From assembly GCF_041296385.1 (NCBI RefSeq), contig NW_027183605.1, positions 62,001-126,000 on the forward strand: a DNA stretch of 64,000 nucleotides, written 5' to 3'. The notes under the pieces were generated by a model that saw only the letters and a program-made list of their open reading frames with translations, was not told the DNA's origin and searched no databases. Origin of the DNA: Aphelocoma coerulescens (Eukaryota; Chordata; Aves; Passeriformes; Corvidae). The position numbers and the translations under genes are program-made. Below are positions 48,181 through 61,178 of this stretch, in pieces; position 1 is the first letter of the stretch; each line of letters begins with the position of its first letter.

Positions 48181-49786
48181 GTTTCTGGTGCTTTACGGGA
48201 GGCAAGGGGAAAGTGCAGCGCAGCAGTGGCTTTTACTTCTGGAGCCTTTTGCTTTGGTAGCAGCAGCTGCTGCAAGTGGGCAACGGAGCTGCGAGAGTGC
48301 ATCATGTGACGGCACATCTCTCTGAGAGAGGAGCTTTCGAGCCGCAGCGCGTTGCGCCCGGTTTCAAGGCTACTTGGAGGAGTGGGGGGTACTTGAAGAA
48401 CGCCTTCTTTCTGGGCGCGTCCTTCTGGGTGTGCTCAAGCTGCATGGACTCGGCAGCACTGGAGGTGTAAGAACCTGTTTCTGGCCAGCTTGTGTGCTGG
48501 AGTGCAAGGGCTGCGCCTTCCTTTCTGAAGCAGCCCAGAGCATTCTCAGCGGAACCTGCTTGTGAAGCAGCTCTCGGCTGGACATTTGCGAGTCTCTCCA
48601 CTGAAGTGCATGAAGCCGGTGCCCAGCTGCTTCGTCCTTCGCCTTCTGGGCTCTGGACAGAACTGAAGCGCAGCGATGGCTTGGAGCTTTGCCGCTCTTC
48701 AGCGTGAACACTGCACGCAGCCACAGGCTGGACATTTGCGAGTCGCTGCACTGAAGTGCATGAAGCCGGTGCCCAGCTGCTTCGTCCTTCGCCTTCTGGG
48801 CTCTGGACAGAACTGAAGCGCAGCGATGGCTTGGAGCTTTGCCGCTCTTCAGCGCGAACACTGCACGCAGCCACAGGCTGCTGTGCACGGCTTTTCCTCA
48901 GCTCGACGTACAGTCATTGTCTTGCTGTTTCCCAGCGTCGAAAGTGTCCGTGTAGCTCTCGCTCAGCGAAATGCGTCAGGAGAGAAACACTTGCTGGATG
49001 AGCCTTTCGCTGGCCAAGACTTTCAACACAGCACCACCATTCGGGCAAGGAGGAGGAGAAAGGAAGACCACCTTTGCGTCCTGGCCCGTCCTTCTGTGCG
49101 AGACGCCTCTCCGCCTCTTCGCTCCCTGCAAGGCTGTAGTGTGCGCGCCGGCACGCGGAAGCGAGAGGGCAGGTGCAGAGAGCACCGCGATCTGACGGCG
49201 CCGTGCAGGCTGGAAAGGAAAGAGGGCTGCCACTGGAATGTGGTGCAAGTACAGGTTTGCACGCGTCGAGGGTAAGCTCTGGGTGAGCTTGTTGACCTAA
49301 AGCTGTTCTCTGTGCCAGACGTAGCCGAGAATCTTTCCGTTGAGATTCAGGCTACCGCGCAAACAGAATGTGGTGCTACCTAGCGCTGCGAGGGAAAGGG
49401 CATAGCCCAGGCGTGTTTCGGCAGAAGCAGCAGCACGGAGGGTTTCTCTGCCGGCACCGCGGCTCCCTGTGCGAGAAGTAGACGACGGCTCGACTCCGGC
49501 AGAATGAAAGCGCGACACGGTACGAAGAGCGTAAGAATGAAGGCAGAGCACCGAGCTGCCGTGCGCCATCGCGCAGGCTGCAAGAGGAAGCGTGCTTGGC
49601 CACCGGCTCCTTTGCGGATTCACGTTAGCACTTGAAAACAGAAAGTTCCACTCGCAGCTACTGGTGCTGCTACCTCTTTCTCTTCCAGCTTTCCCTGGAA
49701 AGAACTGTGCCCAGGTTTAGGCTTCAACGCGCCGAGGTAACAGTGGCAGATGCGGCAGAGAATGGAAATACAGCGTGCAGCGGGCG
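48181..49786. repeat. Repeat unit 31, family V-Y with t1416, two subrepeats
   Basis: Same mosaic as unit 13: L-like first subrepeat, V-Y centre and t1416. Confidence 0.95.
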
Positions 49787-51392
49787 GTTTCTGGTGCTTT
49801 ACGGGAGGCAAGGGGAAAGTGCAGCGCAGCAGTGGCTTTTACTTCTGGAGCCTTTTGCTTTGGTAGCAGCAGCTGCTGCAAGTGGGCAACGGAGCTGCGA
49901 GACTGCATCATGTGACGGCACATCTCTCTGAGAGAGGAGCTTTCGAGCCGCAGCGCGTTGCGCCCGGTTTCAAGGCTACTTGGAGGAGTGGGGGGTACTT
50001 GAAGAACGCCTTCTTTCTGGGCGCGTCCTTCTGGGTGTGCTCAAGCTGCATGGACTCGGCAGCACTGGAGGTGTAAGAACCTGTTTCTGGCCAGCTTGTG
50101 TGCTGGAGTGCAAGGGCTGCGCCTTCCTTTCTGAAGCAGCCCAGAGCATTCTCAGCGGAACCTGCTTGTGAAGCAGCTCTCGGCTGGACATTTGCGAGTC
50201 TCTCCACTGAAGTGCATGAAGCCGGTGCCCAGCTGCTTCGTCCTTCGCCTTCTGGGCTCTGGACAGAACTGAAGCGCAGCGATGGCTTGGAGCTTTGCCG
50301 CTCTTCAGCGTGAACACTGCACGCAGCCACAGGCTGGACATTTGCGAGTCGCTGCACTGAAGTGCATGAAGCCGGTGCCCAGCTGCTTCGTCCTTCGCCT
50401 TCTGGGCTCTGGACAGAACTGAAGCGCAGCGATGGCTTGGAGCTTTGCCGCTCTTCAGCGCGAACACTGCACGCAGCCACAGGCTGCTGTGCACGGCTTT
50501 TCCTCAGCTCGACGTACCGTCATTCTCTTGCTGTTTCCCAGCGTCGAAAGTGTCCGTGTAGCTCTCGCTCAGCGAAATGCGTCAGGAGAGAAACGCTTGC
50601 TGGATGAGCCTTTCGCTGGCCAAGACTTTCAACACAGCACCACCATTCGGGCAAGGAGGAGGAGAAAGGAAGACCATCTTTGCGTCCTGGCCCGTCCTTC
50701 TGTGCGAGACGCCTCTCCGCCTCTTCGCTCCCTGCAAGGCTGTAGTGTGCGCGCCGGCACTCGGAAGCGAGAGGGCAGGTGCAGAGAGCACCGCGATCTG
50801 ACGGCGCCGTGCAGGCTGGAAAGGAAAGAGGGCTGCCACTGGAATGTGGTGCAAGTACAGGTTTGCACGCGTCGAGGGTAAGCTCTGGGTGAGCTTGTTG
50901 ACCTAAAGCTGTTCTCTGTGCCAGACGTAGCCGAGAATCTTTCCGTTGAGATTCAGGCTACCGCGCAAACAGAATGTGGTGCTACCTAGCGCTGCGAGGG
51001 AAAGGGCATAGCCCAGGCGTGTTTCGGCAGAAGCAGCAGCACGGAGGGTTTCTCTGCCGGCACCGCGGCTCCCTGTGCGAGAAGTAGACGACGGCTCGAC
51101 TCCGGCAGAATGAAAGCGCGACACGGTACGAAGAGCGTAAGAATGAAGGCAGAGCACCGAGCTGCCGTGCGCCATCGCGCAGGCTGCAAGAGGAAGCGTG
51201 CCTGGCCACCGGCTCCTTTGCGGATTCACGTTAGCACTTGAAAACAGAAAGTTCCACTCGCAGCTACTGGTGCTGCTACCTCTTTCTCTTCCAGCTTTCC
51301 CTGGAAAGAACTGTGCCCAGGTTTAGGCTTCAACGCGCCGAGGTAACAGTGGCAGATGCGGCAGAGAATGGAAATACAGCGTGCAGCGGGGG
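49787..51392. repeat. Repeat unit 32, family L2, two subrepeats
   Basis: c117 and c1605g (51391), as in unit 14. Confidence 0.95.
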
Positions 51393-52998
51393 GTTTCTGG
51401 TGCTTTACGGGAGGCAAGGGGAAAGTGCAGCGCAGCAGTGGCTTTTACTTCTGGAGCCTTTTGCTTTGGTAGCAGCAGCTGCTGCAAGTGGGCAACGGAG
51501 CTGCGAGAGTGCATCATGTGACGGCACATCTCTCTGAGAGAGGAGCTTTCGAGCCGCAGCGCGTTGCGCCCGGTTTCAAGGCTACTTGGAGGAGTGGGGG
51601 GTACTTGAAGAACGCCTTCTTTCTGGGCGCGTCCTTCTGGGTGTGCTCAAGCTGCATGGACTAGGCAGCACTGGAGGTGTAAGAACCTGTATCTGGCCAG
51701 CTTGTGTGCTGGAGTGCAAGGGCTGCGCCTTCCTTTCTGAAGCAGCCCAGAGCATTCTCAGCGGAACCTGCTTGTGAAGCAGCTCTCGGCTGGACATTTG
51801 CGAGTCGCTGCACTGAAGTGCATGAAGCCGGTGCCCAGCTGCTTCGTCCTTCGCTTTCTGGGCTCTGGACAGAACTGAAGCGCAGCGATGGCTTGGAGCT
51901 TTGCCGCTCTTCAGCGTGAACACTGCACGCAGCCACAGGCTGGACATTTGCGAGTCGCTGCACTGAAGTGCATGAAGCCGGTGCCCAGCTGCTTCGTCCT
52001 TCGCCTTCTGGGCTCTGGACAGAACTGAAGCGCAGCGATGGCTTGGAGCTTTGCCGCTCTTCAGCGCGAACACTGCACGCAGCCACAGGCTGCTGTGCAC
52101 GGCTTTTCCTCAGCTCGACGTACAGTCATTGTCTTGCTGTTTCCCAGCGTCGAAAGTGTCCGTGTAGCTCTCGCTCAGCGAAATGCGTCAGGAGAGAAAC
52201 ACTTGCTGGATGAGCCTTTCGCTGGCCAAGACTTTCAACACAGCACCACCATTCGGGCAAGGAGGAGGAGAAAGGAAGACCACCTTTGCGTCCTGGCCCG
52301 TCCTTCTGTGCGAGACGCCTCTCCGCCTCTTCGCTCCCTGCAAGGCTGTAGTGTGCGCGCCGGCACGCGGAAGCGAGAGGGCAGGTGCAGAGAGCACCGC
52401 GATCTGACGGCGCCGTGCAGGCTGGAAAGGAAAGAGGGCTGCCACTGGAATGTGGTGCAAGTACAGGTTTGCACGCGTCGAGGGTAAGCTCTGGGTGAGC
52501 TTGTTGACCTAAAGCTGTTCTCTGTGCCAGACGTAGCCGAGAATCTTTCCGTTGAGATTCAGACTACCGCGCAAACAGAATGTGGTGCTACCTAGCGCTG
52601 CGAGGGAAAGGGCATAGCCCAGGCGTGTTTCGGCAGAAGCAGCAGCACGGAGGGTTTCTCTGCCGGCACCGCGGCTCCCTGTGCGAGAAGTAGACGACGG
52701 CTCGACTCCGGCAGAATGAAAGCGCGACACGGTACGAAGAGCGTAAGAATGAAGGCAGAGCACCGAGCTGCCGTGCGCCATCGCGCAGGCTGCAAGAGGA
52801 AGCGTGCCTGGCCACCGGCTCCTTTGCGGATTCACGTTAGCACTTGAAAACAGAAAGTTCCACTCGCAGCTACTGGTGCTGCTACCTCTTTCTCTTCCAG
52901 CTTTCCCTGGAAAGAACTGTGCCCAGGTTTAGGCTTCAACGCGCCGAGGTAACAGTGGCAGATGCGGCAGAGAATGGAAATACAGCGTGCAGCGGGCG
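51393..52998. repeat. Repeat unit 33, family V-Y, two subrepeats
   Basis: c271a/t299a pair plus A at 52563 in the hairpin, as in unit 15. Confidence 0.95.
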
Positions 52999-54604
52999 GT
53001 TTCTGGTGCTTTACGGGAGGCAAGGGGAAAGTGCAGCGCAGCAGTGGCTTTTACTTCTGGAGCCTTTTGCTTTGGTAGCAGCAGCTGCTGCAAGTGGGCA
53101 ACGGAGCTGCGAGACTGCATCATGTGACGGCACATCTCTCTGAGAGAGGAGCTTTCGAGCCGCAGCGCGTTGCGCCCGGTTTCAAGGCTACTTGGAGGAG
53201 TGGGGGGTACTTGAAGAACGCCTTCTTTCTGGGCGCGTCCTTCTGGGTGTGCTCAAGCTGCATGGACTCGGCAGCACTGGAGGTGTAAGAACCTGTTTCT
53301 GGCCAGCTTGTGTGCTGGAGTGCAAGGGCTGCGCCTTCCTTTCTGAAGCAGCCCAGAGCATTCTCAGCGGAACCTGCTTGTGAAGCAGCTCTCGGCTGGA
53401 CATTTGCGAGTCGCTGCACTGAAGTGCATGAAGCCGGTGCCCAGCTGCTTCGTCCTTCGCTTTCTGGGCTCTGGACAGAACTGAAGCGCAGCGATGGCTT
53501 GGAGCTTTGCCGCTCTTCAGCGTGAACACTGCACGCAGCCACAGGCTGGACATTTGCGAGTCGCTGCACTGAAGTGCATGAAGCCGGTGCCCAGCTGCTT
53601 CGTCCTTCGCCTTCTGGGCTCTGGACAGAACTGAAGCGCAGCGATGGCTTGGAGCTTTGCCGCTCTTCAGCGCGAACACTGCACGCAGCCACAGGCTGCT
53701 GTGCACGGCTTTTCCTCAGCTCGACGAACAGTCATTGTCTTGCTGTTTCCCAGCGTCGAAAGTGTCCGTGTAGCTCTCGCTCAGCGAAATGCGTCAGGAG
53801 AGAAACACTTGCTGGATGAGCCTTTCGCTGGCCAAGACTTTCAACACAGCACCACCATTCGGGCAAGGAGGAGGAGAAAGGAAGACCACCTTTGCGTCCT
53901 GGCCCGTCCTTCTGTGCGAGACGCCTCTCCGCCTCTTCGCTCCCTGCAAGGCTGTAGTGTGCGCGCCGGCACGCGGAAGCGAGAGGGCAGGTGCAGAGAG
54001 CACCGCGATCTGACGGCGCCGTGCAGGCTGGAAAGGAAAGAGGGCTGCCACTGGAATGTGGTGCAAGTACAGGTTTGCACGCGTCGAGGGTAAGCTCTGG
54101 GTGAGCTTGTTGACCTAAAGCTGTTCTCTGTGCCAGACGTAGCCGAGAATCTTTCCGTTGAGATTCAGGCTACCGCGCAAACAGAATGTGGTGCTACCTA
54201 GCGCTGCGAGGGAAAGGGCATAGCCCAGGCGTGTTTCGGCAGAAGCAGCAGCACGGAGGGTTTCTCTGCCGGCACCGCGGCTCCCTGTGCGAGAAGTAGA
54301 CGACGGCTCGACTCCGGCAGAATGAAAGCGCGACACGGTACGAAGAGCGTAAGAATGAAGGCAGAGCACCGAGCTGCCGTGCGCCATCGCGCAGGCTGCA
54401 AGAGGAAGCGTGCCTGGCCACCGGCTCCTTTGCGGATTCACGTTAGCACTTGAAAACAGAAAGTTCCACTCGCAGCTACTGGTGCTGCTACCTCTTTCTC
54501 TTCCAGCTTTCCCTGGAAAGAACTGTGCCCAGGTTTAGGCTTCAACGCGCCGAGGTAACAGTGGCAGATGCGGCAGAGAATGGAAATACAGCGTGCAGCG
54601 GGCG
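52999..54604. repeat. Repeat unit 34, family V-N with c1416, two subrepeats
   Basis: c117, a729 and g415 g418 t463, but c at 54414 (the 1416 site). Apart from unit 34, every V-N unit has t there, so its right part probably came from another family. Confidence 0.95.
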
Positions 54605-56210
54605 GTTTCTGGTGCTTTACGGGAGGCAAGGGGAAAGTGCAGCGCAGCAGTGGCTTTTACTTCTGGAGCCTTTTGCTTTGGTAGCAGCAGCTGCTGCAAG
54701 TGGGCAACGGAGCTGCGAGAGTGCATCATGTGACGGCACATCTCTCTGAGAGAGGAGCTTTCGAGCCGCAGCGCGTTGCGCCCGGTTTCAAGGCTACTTG
54801 GAGGAGTGGGGGGTACTTGAAGAACGCCTTCTTTCTGGGCGCGTCCTTCTGGGTGTGCTCAAGCTGCATGGACTCGGCAGCACTGGAGGTGTAAGAACCT
54901 GTTTCTGGCCAGCTTGTGTGCTGGAGTGCAAGGGCTGCGCCTTCCTTTCTGAAGCAGCCCAGAGCATTCTCAGCGGAACCTGCTTGTGAAGCAGCTCTCG
55001 GCTGGACATTTGCGAGTCTCTCCACTGAAGTGCATGAAGCCGGTGCCCAGCTGCTTCGTCCTTCGCCTTCTGGGCTCTGGACAGAACTGAAGCGCAGCGA
55101 TGGCTTGGAGCTTTGCCGCTCTTCAGCGTGAACACTGCACGCAGCCACAGGCTGGACATTTGCGAGTCGCTGCACTGAAGTGCATGAAGCCGGTGCCCAG
55201 CTGCTTCGTCCTTCGCCTTCTGGGCTCTGGACAGAACTGAAGCGCAGCGATGGCTTGGAGCTTTGCCGCTCTTCAGCGCGAACACTGCACGCAGCCACAG
55301 GCTGCTGTGCACGGCTTTTCCTCAGCTCGACGTACCGTCATTCTCTTGCTGTTTCCCAGCGTCGAAAGTGTCCGTGTAGCTCTCGCTCAGCGAAATGCGT
55401 CAGGAGAGAAACGCTTGCTGGATGAGCCTTTCGCTGGCCAAGACTTTCAACACAGCACCACCATTCGGGCAAGGAGGAGGAGAAAGGAAGACCATCTTTG
55501 CGTCCTGGCCCGTCCTTCTGTGCGAGACGCCTCTCCGCCTCTTCGCTCCCTGCAAGGCTGTAGTGTGCGCGCCGGCACTCGGAAGCGAGAGGGCAGGTGC
55601 AGAGAGCACCGCGATCTGACGGCGCCGTGCAGGCTGGAAAGGAAAGAGGGCTGCCACTGGAATGTGGTGCAAGTACAGGTTTGCACGCGTCGAGGGTAAG
55701 CTCTGGGTGAGCTTGTTGACCTAAAGCTGTTCTCTGTGCCAGACGTAGCCGAGAATCTTTCCGTTGAGATTCAGGCTACCGCGCAAACAGAATGTGGTGC
55801 TACCTAGCGCTGCGAGGGAAAGGGCATAGCCCAGGCGTGTTTCGGCAGAAGCAGCAGCACGGAGGGTTTCTCTGCCGGCACCGCGGCTCCCTGTGCGAGA
55901 AGTAGACGACGGCTCGACTCCGGCAGAATGAAAGCGCGACACGGTACGAAGAGCGTAAGAATGAAGGCAGAGCACCGAGCTGCCGTGCGCCATCGCGCAG
56001 GCTGCAAGAGGAAGCGTGCCTGGCCACCGGCTCCTTTGCGGATTCACGTTAGCACTTGAAAACAGAAAGTTCCACTCGCAGCTACTGGTGCTGCTACCTC
56101 TTTCTCTTCCAGCTTTCCCTGGAAAGAACTGTGCCCAGGTTTAGGCTTCAACGCGCCGAGGTAACAGTGGCAGATGCGGCAGAGAATGGAAATACAGCGT
56201 GCAGCGGGGG
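54605..56210. repeat. Repeat unit 35, family L2, two subrepeats
   Basis: g117 at its start but c1605g at its end (56209), combining features of units 17 and 14/32. Confidence 0.95.
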
Positions 56211-57816
56211 GTTTCTGGTGCTTTACGGGAGGCAAGGGGAAAGTGCAGCGCAGCAGTGGCTTTTACTTCTGGAGCCTTTTGCTTTGGTAGCAGCAGCTGC
56301 TGCAAGTGGGCAACGGAGCTGCGAGAGTGCATCATGTGACGGCACATCTCTCTGAGAGAGGAGCTTTCGAGCCGCAGCGCGTTGCGCCCGGTTTCAAGGC
56401 TACTTGGAGGAGTGGGGGGTACTTGAAGAACGCCTTCTTTCTGGGCGCGTCCTTCTGGGTGTGCTCAAGCTGCATGGACTCGGCAGCACTGGAGGTGTAA
56501 GAACCTGTTTCTGGCCAGCTTGTGTGCTGGAGTGCAAGGGCTGCGCCTTCCTTTCTGAAGCAGCCCAGAGCATTCTCAGCGGAACCTGCTTGTGAAGCAG
56601 CTCTCGGCTGGACATTTGCGAGTCGCTGCACTGAAGTGCATGAAGCCGGTGCCCAGCTGCTTCGTCCTTCGCTTTCTGGGCTCTGGACAGAACTGAAGCG
56701 CAGCGATGGCTTGGAGCTTTGCCGCTCTTCAGCGTGAACACTGCACGCAGCCACAGGCTGGACATTTGCGAGTCGCTGCACTGAAGTGCATGAAGCCGGT
56801 GCCCAGCTGCTTCGTCCTTCGCCTTCTGGGCTCTGGACAGAACTGAAGCGCAGCGATGGCTTGGAGCTTTGCCGCTCTTCAGCGCGAACACTGCACGCAG
56901 CCACAGGCTGCTGTGCACGGCTTTTCCTCAGCTCGACGAACAGTCATTGTCTTGCTGTTTCCCAGCGTCGAAAGTGTCCGTGTAGCTCTCGCTCAGCGAA
57001 ATGCGTCAGGAGAGAAACACTTGCTGGATGAGCCTTTCGCTGGCCAAGACTTTCAACACAGCACCACCATTCGGGCAAGGAGGAGGAGAAAGGAAGACCA
57101 CCTTTGCGTCCTGGCCCGTCCTTCTGTGCGAGACGCCTCTCCGCCTCTTCGCTCCCTGCAAGGCTGTAGTGTGCGCGCCGGCACGCGGAAGCGAGAGGGC
57201 AGGTGCAGAGAGCACCGCGATCTGACGGCGCCGTGCAGGCTGGAAAGGAAAGAGGGCTGCCACTGGAATGTGGTGCAAGTACAGGTTTGCACGCGTCGAG
57301 GGTAAGCTCTGGGTGAGCTTGTTGACCTAAAGCTGTTCTCTGTGCCAGACGTAGCCGAGAATCTTTCCGTTGAGATTCAGGCTACCGCGCAAACAGAATG
57401 TGGTGCTACCTAGCGCTGCGAGGGAAAGGGCATAGCCCAGGCGTGTTTCGGCAGAAGCAGCAGCACGGAGGGTTTCTCTGCCGGCACCGCGGCTCCCTGT
57501 GCGAGAAGTAGACGACGGCTCGACTCCGGCAGAATGAAAGCGCGACACGGTACGAAGAGCGTAAGAATGAAGGCAGAGCACCGAGCTGCCGTGCGCCATC
57601 GCGCAGGCTGCAAGAGGAAGCGTGCTTGGCCACCGGCTCCTTTGCGGATTCACGTTAGCACTTGAAAACAGAAAGTTCCACTCGCAGCTACTGGTGCTGC
57701 TACCTCTTTCTCTTCCAGCTTTCCCTGGAAAGAACTGTGCCCAGGTTTAGGCTTCAACGCGCCGAGGTAACAGTGGCAGATGCGGCAGAGAATGGAAATA
57801 CAGCGTGCAGCGGGCG
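56211..57816. repeat. Repeat unit 36, family V-N, two subrepeats
   Basis: g415 g418 t463 and t1416. Corresponds to unit 18 in the 29,208-bp offset alignment. Confidence 0.95.
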
Positions 57817-59572
57817 GTTTCTGGTGCTTTACGGGAGGCAAGGGGAAAGTGCAGCGCAGCAGTGGCTTTTACTTCTGGAGCCTTTTGCTTTGGTAGCAGC
57901 AGCTGCTGCAAGTGGGCAACGGAGCTGCGAGAGTGCATCATGTGACGGCACATCTCTCTGAGAGAGGAGCTTTCGAGCCGCAGCGCGTTGCGCCCGGTTT
58001 CAAGGCTACTTGGAGGAGTGGGGGGTACTTGAAGAACGCCTTCTTTCTGGGCGCGTCCTTCTGGGTGTGCTCAAGCTGCATGGACTCGGCAGCACTGGAG
58101 GTGTAAGAACCTGTTTCTGGCCAGCTTGTGTGCTGGAGTGCAAGGGCTGCGCCTTCCTTTCTGAAGCAGCCCAGAGCATTCTCAGCGGAACCTGCTTGTG
58201 AAGCAGCTCTCGGCTGGACATTTGCGAGTCTCTCCACTGAAGTGCATGAAGCCGGTGCCCAGCTGCTTCGTCCTTCGCCTTCTGGGCTCTGGACAGAACT
58301 GAAGCGCAGCGATGGCTTGGAGCTTTGCCGCTCTTCAGCGTGAACACTGCACGCAGCCACAGGCTGGACATTTGCGAGTCGCTGCACTGAAGTGCATGAA
58401 GCCGGTGCCCAGCTGCTTCGTCCTTCGCCTTCTGGGCTCTGGACAGAACTGAAGCGCAGCGATGGCTTGGAGCTTTGCCGCTCTTCAGCGTGAACACTGC
58501 ACGCAGCCACAGGCTGGACATTTGCGAGTCGCTGCACTGAAGTGCATGAAGCCGGTGCCCAGCTGCTTCGTCCTTCGCCTTCTGGGCTCTGGACAGAACT
58601 GAAGCGCAGCGATGGCTTGGAGCTTTGCCGCTCTTCAGCGCGAACACTGCACGCAGCCACAGGCTGCTGTGCACGGCTTTTCCTCAGCTCGACGTACCGT
58701 CATTCTCTTGCTGTTTCCCAGCGTCGAAAGTGTCCGTGTAGCTCTCGCTCAGCGAAATGCGTCAGGAGAGAAACGCTTGCTGGATGAGCCTTTCGCTGGC
58801 CAAGACTTTCAACACAGCACCACCATTCGGGCAAGGAGGAGGAGAAAGGAAGACCATCTTTGCGTCCTGGCCCGTCCTTCTGTGCGAGACGCCTCTCCGC
58901 CTCTTCGCTCCCTGCAAGGCTGTAGTGTGCGCGCCGGCACTCGGAAGCGAGAGGGCAGGTGCAGAGAGCACCGCGATCTGACGGCGCCGTGCAGGCTGGA
59001 AAGGAAAGAGGGCTGCCACTGGAATGTGGTGCAAGTACAGGTTTGCACGCGTCGAGGGTAAGCTCTGGGTGAGCTTGTTGACCTAAAGCTGTTCTCTGTG
59101 CCAGACGTAGCCGAGAATCTTTCCGTTGAGATTCAGGCTACCGCGCAAACAGAATGTGGTGCTACCTAGCGCTGCGAGGGAAAGGGCATAGCCCAGGCGT
59201 GTTTCGGCAGAAGCAGCAGCACGGAGGGTTTCTCTGCCGGCACCGCGGCTCCCTGTGCGAGAAGTAGACGACGGCTCGACTCCGGCAGAATGAAAGCGCG
59301 ACACGGTACGAAGAGCGTAAGAATGAAGGCAGAGCACCGAGCTGCCGTGCGCCATCGCGCAGGCTGCAAGAGGAAGCGTGCCTGGCCACCGGCTCCTTTG
59401 CGGATTCACGTTAGCACTTGAAAACAGAAAGTTCCACTCGCAGCTACTGGTGCTGCTACCTCTTTCTCTTCCAGCTTTCCCTGGAAAGAACTGTGCCCAG
59501 GTTTAGGCTTCAACGCGCCGAGGTAACAGTGGCAGATGCGGCAGAGAATGGAAATACAGCGTGCAGCGGGCG
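57817..59572. repeat. Repeat unit 37, family L2, three subrepeats (1,756 bp)
   Basis: Subrepeats span 58212-58661 with the same hybrid middle copy as unit 19. It lacks both C to T changes shared by units 19 and 24, so it keeps the older state of the three-copy lineage. Confidence 0.95.
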
Positions 59573-61178
59573 GTTTCTGGTGCTTTACGGGAGGCAAGGG
59601 GAAAGTGCAGCGCAGCAGTGGCTTTTACTTCTGGAGCCTTTTGCTTTGGTAGCAGCAGCTGCTGCAAGTGGGCAACGGAGCTGCGAGAGTGCATCATGTG
59701 ACGGCACATCTCTCTGAGAGAGGAGCTTTCGAGCCGCAGCGCGTTGCGCCCGGTTTCAAGGCTACTTGGAGGAGTGGGGGGTACTTGAAGAACGCCTTCT
59801 TTCTGGGCGCGTCCTTCTGGGTGTGCTCAAGCTGCATGGACTCGGCAGCACTGGAGGTGTAAGAACCTGTTTCTGGCCAGCTTGTGTGCTGGAGTGCAAG
59901 GGCTGCGCCTTCCTTTCTGAAGCAGCCCAGAGCATTCTCAGCGGAACCTGCTTGTGAAGCAGCTCTCGGCTGGACATTTGCGAGTCGCTGCACTGAAGTG
60001 CATGAAGCCGGTGCCCAGCTGCTTCGTCCTTCGCTTTCTGGGCTCTGGACAGAACTGAAGCGCAGCGATGGCTTGGAGCTTTGCCGCTCTTCAGCGTGAA
60101 CACTGCACGCAGCCACAGGCTGGACATTTGCGAGTCGCTGCACTGAAGTGCATGAAGCCGGTGCCCAGCTGCTTCGTCCTTCGCCTTCTGGGCTCTGGAC
60201 AGAACTGAAGCGCAGCGATGGCTTGGAGCTTTGCCGCTCTTCAGCGCGAACACTGCACGCAGCCACAGGCTGCTGTGCACGGCTTTTCCTCAGCTCGACG
60301 ATCAGTCATTGTCTTGCTGTTTCCCAGCGTCGAAAGTGTCCGTGTAGCTCTCGCTCAGCGAAATGCGTCAGGAGAGAAACACTTGCTGGATGAGCCTTTC
60401 GCTGGCCAAGACTTTCAACACAGCACCACCATTCGGGCAAGGAGGAGGAGAAAGGAAGACCACCTTTGCGTCCTGGCCCGTCCTTCTGTGCGAGACGCCT
60501 CTCCGCCTCTTCGCTCCCTGCAAGGCTGTAGTGTGCGCGCCGGCACGCGGAAGCGAGAGGGCAGGTGCAGAGAGCACCGCGATCTGACGGCGCCGTGCAG
60601 GCTGGAAAGGAAAGAGGGCTGCCACTGGAATGTGGTGCAAGTACAGGTTTGCACGCGTCGAGGGTAAGCTCTGGGTGAGCTTGTTGACCTAAAGCTGTTC
60701 TCTGTGCCAGACGTAGCCGAGAATCTTTCCGTTGAGATTCAGGCTACCGCGCAAACAGAATGTGGTGCTACCTAGCGCTGCGAGGGAAAGGGCATAGCCC
60801 AGGCGTGTTTCGGCAGAAGCAGCAGCACGGAGGGTTTCTCTGCCGGCACCGCGGCTCCCTGTGCGAGAAGTAGACGACGGCTCGACTCCGGCAGAATGAA
60901 AGCGCGACACGGTACGAAGAGCGTAAGAATGAAGGCAGAGCACCGAGCTGCCGTGCGCCATCGCGCAGGCTGCAAGAGGAAGCGTGCTTGGCCACCGGCT
61001 CCTTTGCGGATTCACGTTAGCACTTGAAAACAGAAAGTTCCACTCGCAGCTACTGGTGCTGCTACCTCTTTCTCTTCCAGCTTTCCCTGGAAAGAACTGT
61101 GCCCAGGTTTAGGCTTCAACGCGCCGAGGTAACAGTGGCAGATGCGGCAGAGAATGGAAATACAGCGTGCAGCGGGCG
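59573..61178. repeat. Repeat unit 38, family V-N variant, two subrepeats
   Basis: V-N with a private A to T at 60302 (GACGATCAG), which changes Thr to Ser in the 149-codon frame. It has g415 g418 t463 and t1416. Confidence 0.95.

Larger units (their letters stand above)
46575..59572. repeat. Long-range block, copy 2 (units 30-37, 12,998 bp)
   Basis: Same length and unit order as 17367-30364, displaced by 29,208 bp. Differences found are at 18189, at the 1416 site of units 16/34, at the 1605 site of units 17/35, and two sites in units 19/37. Confidence 0.8.
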
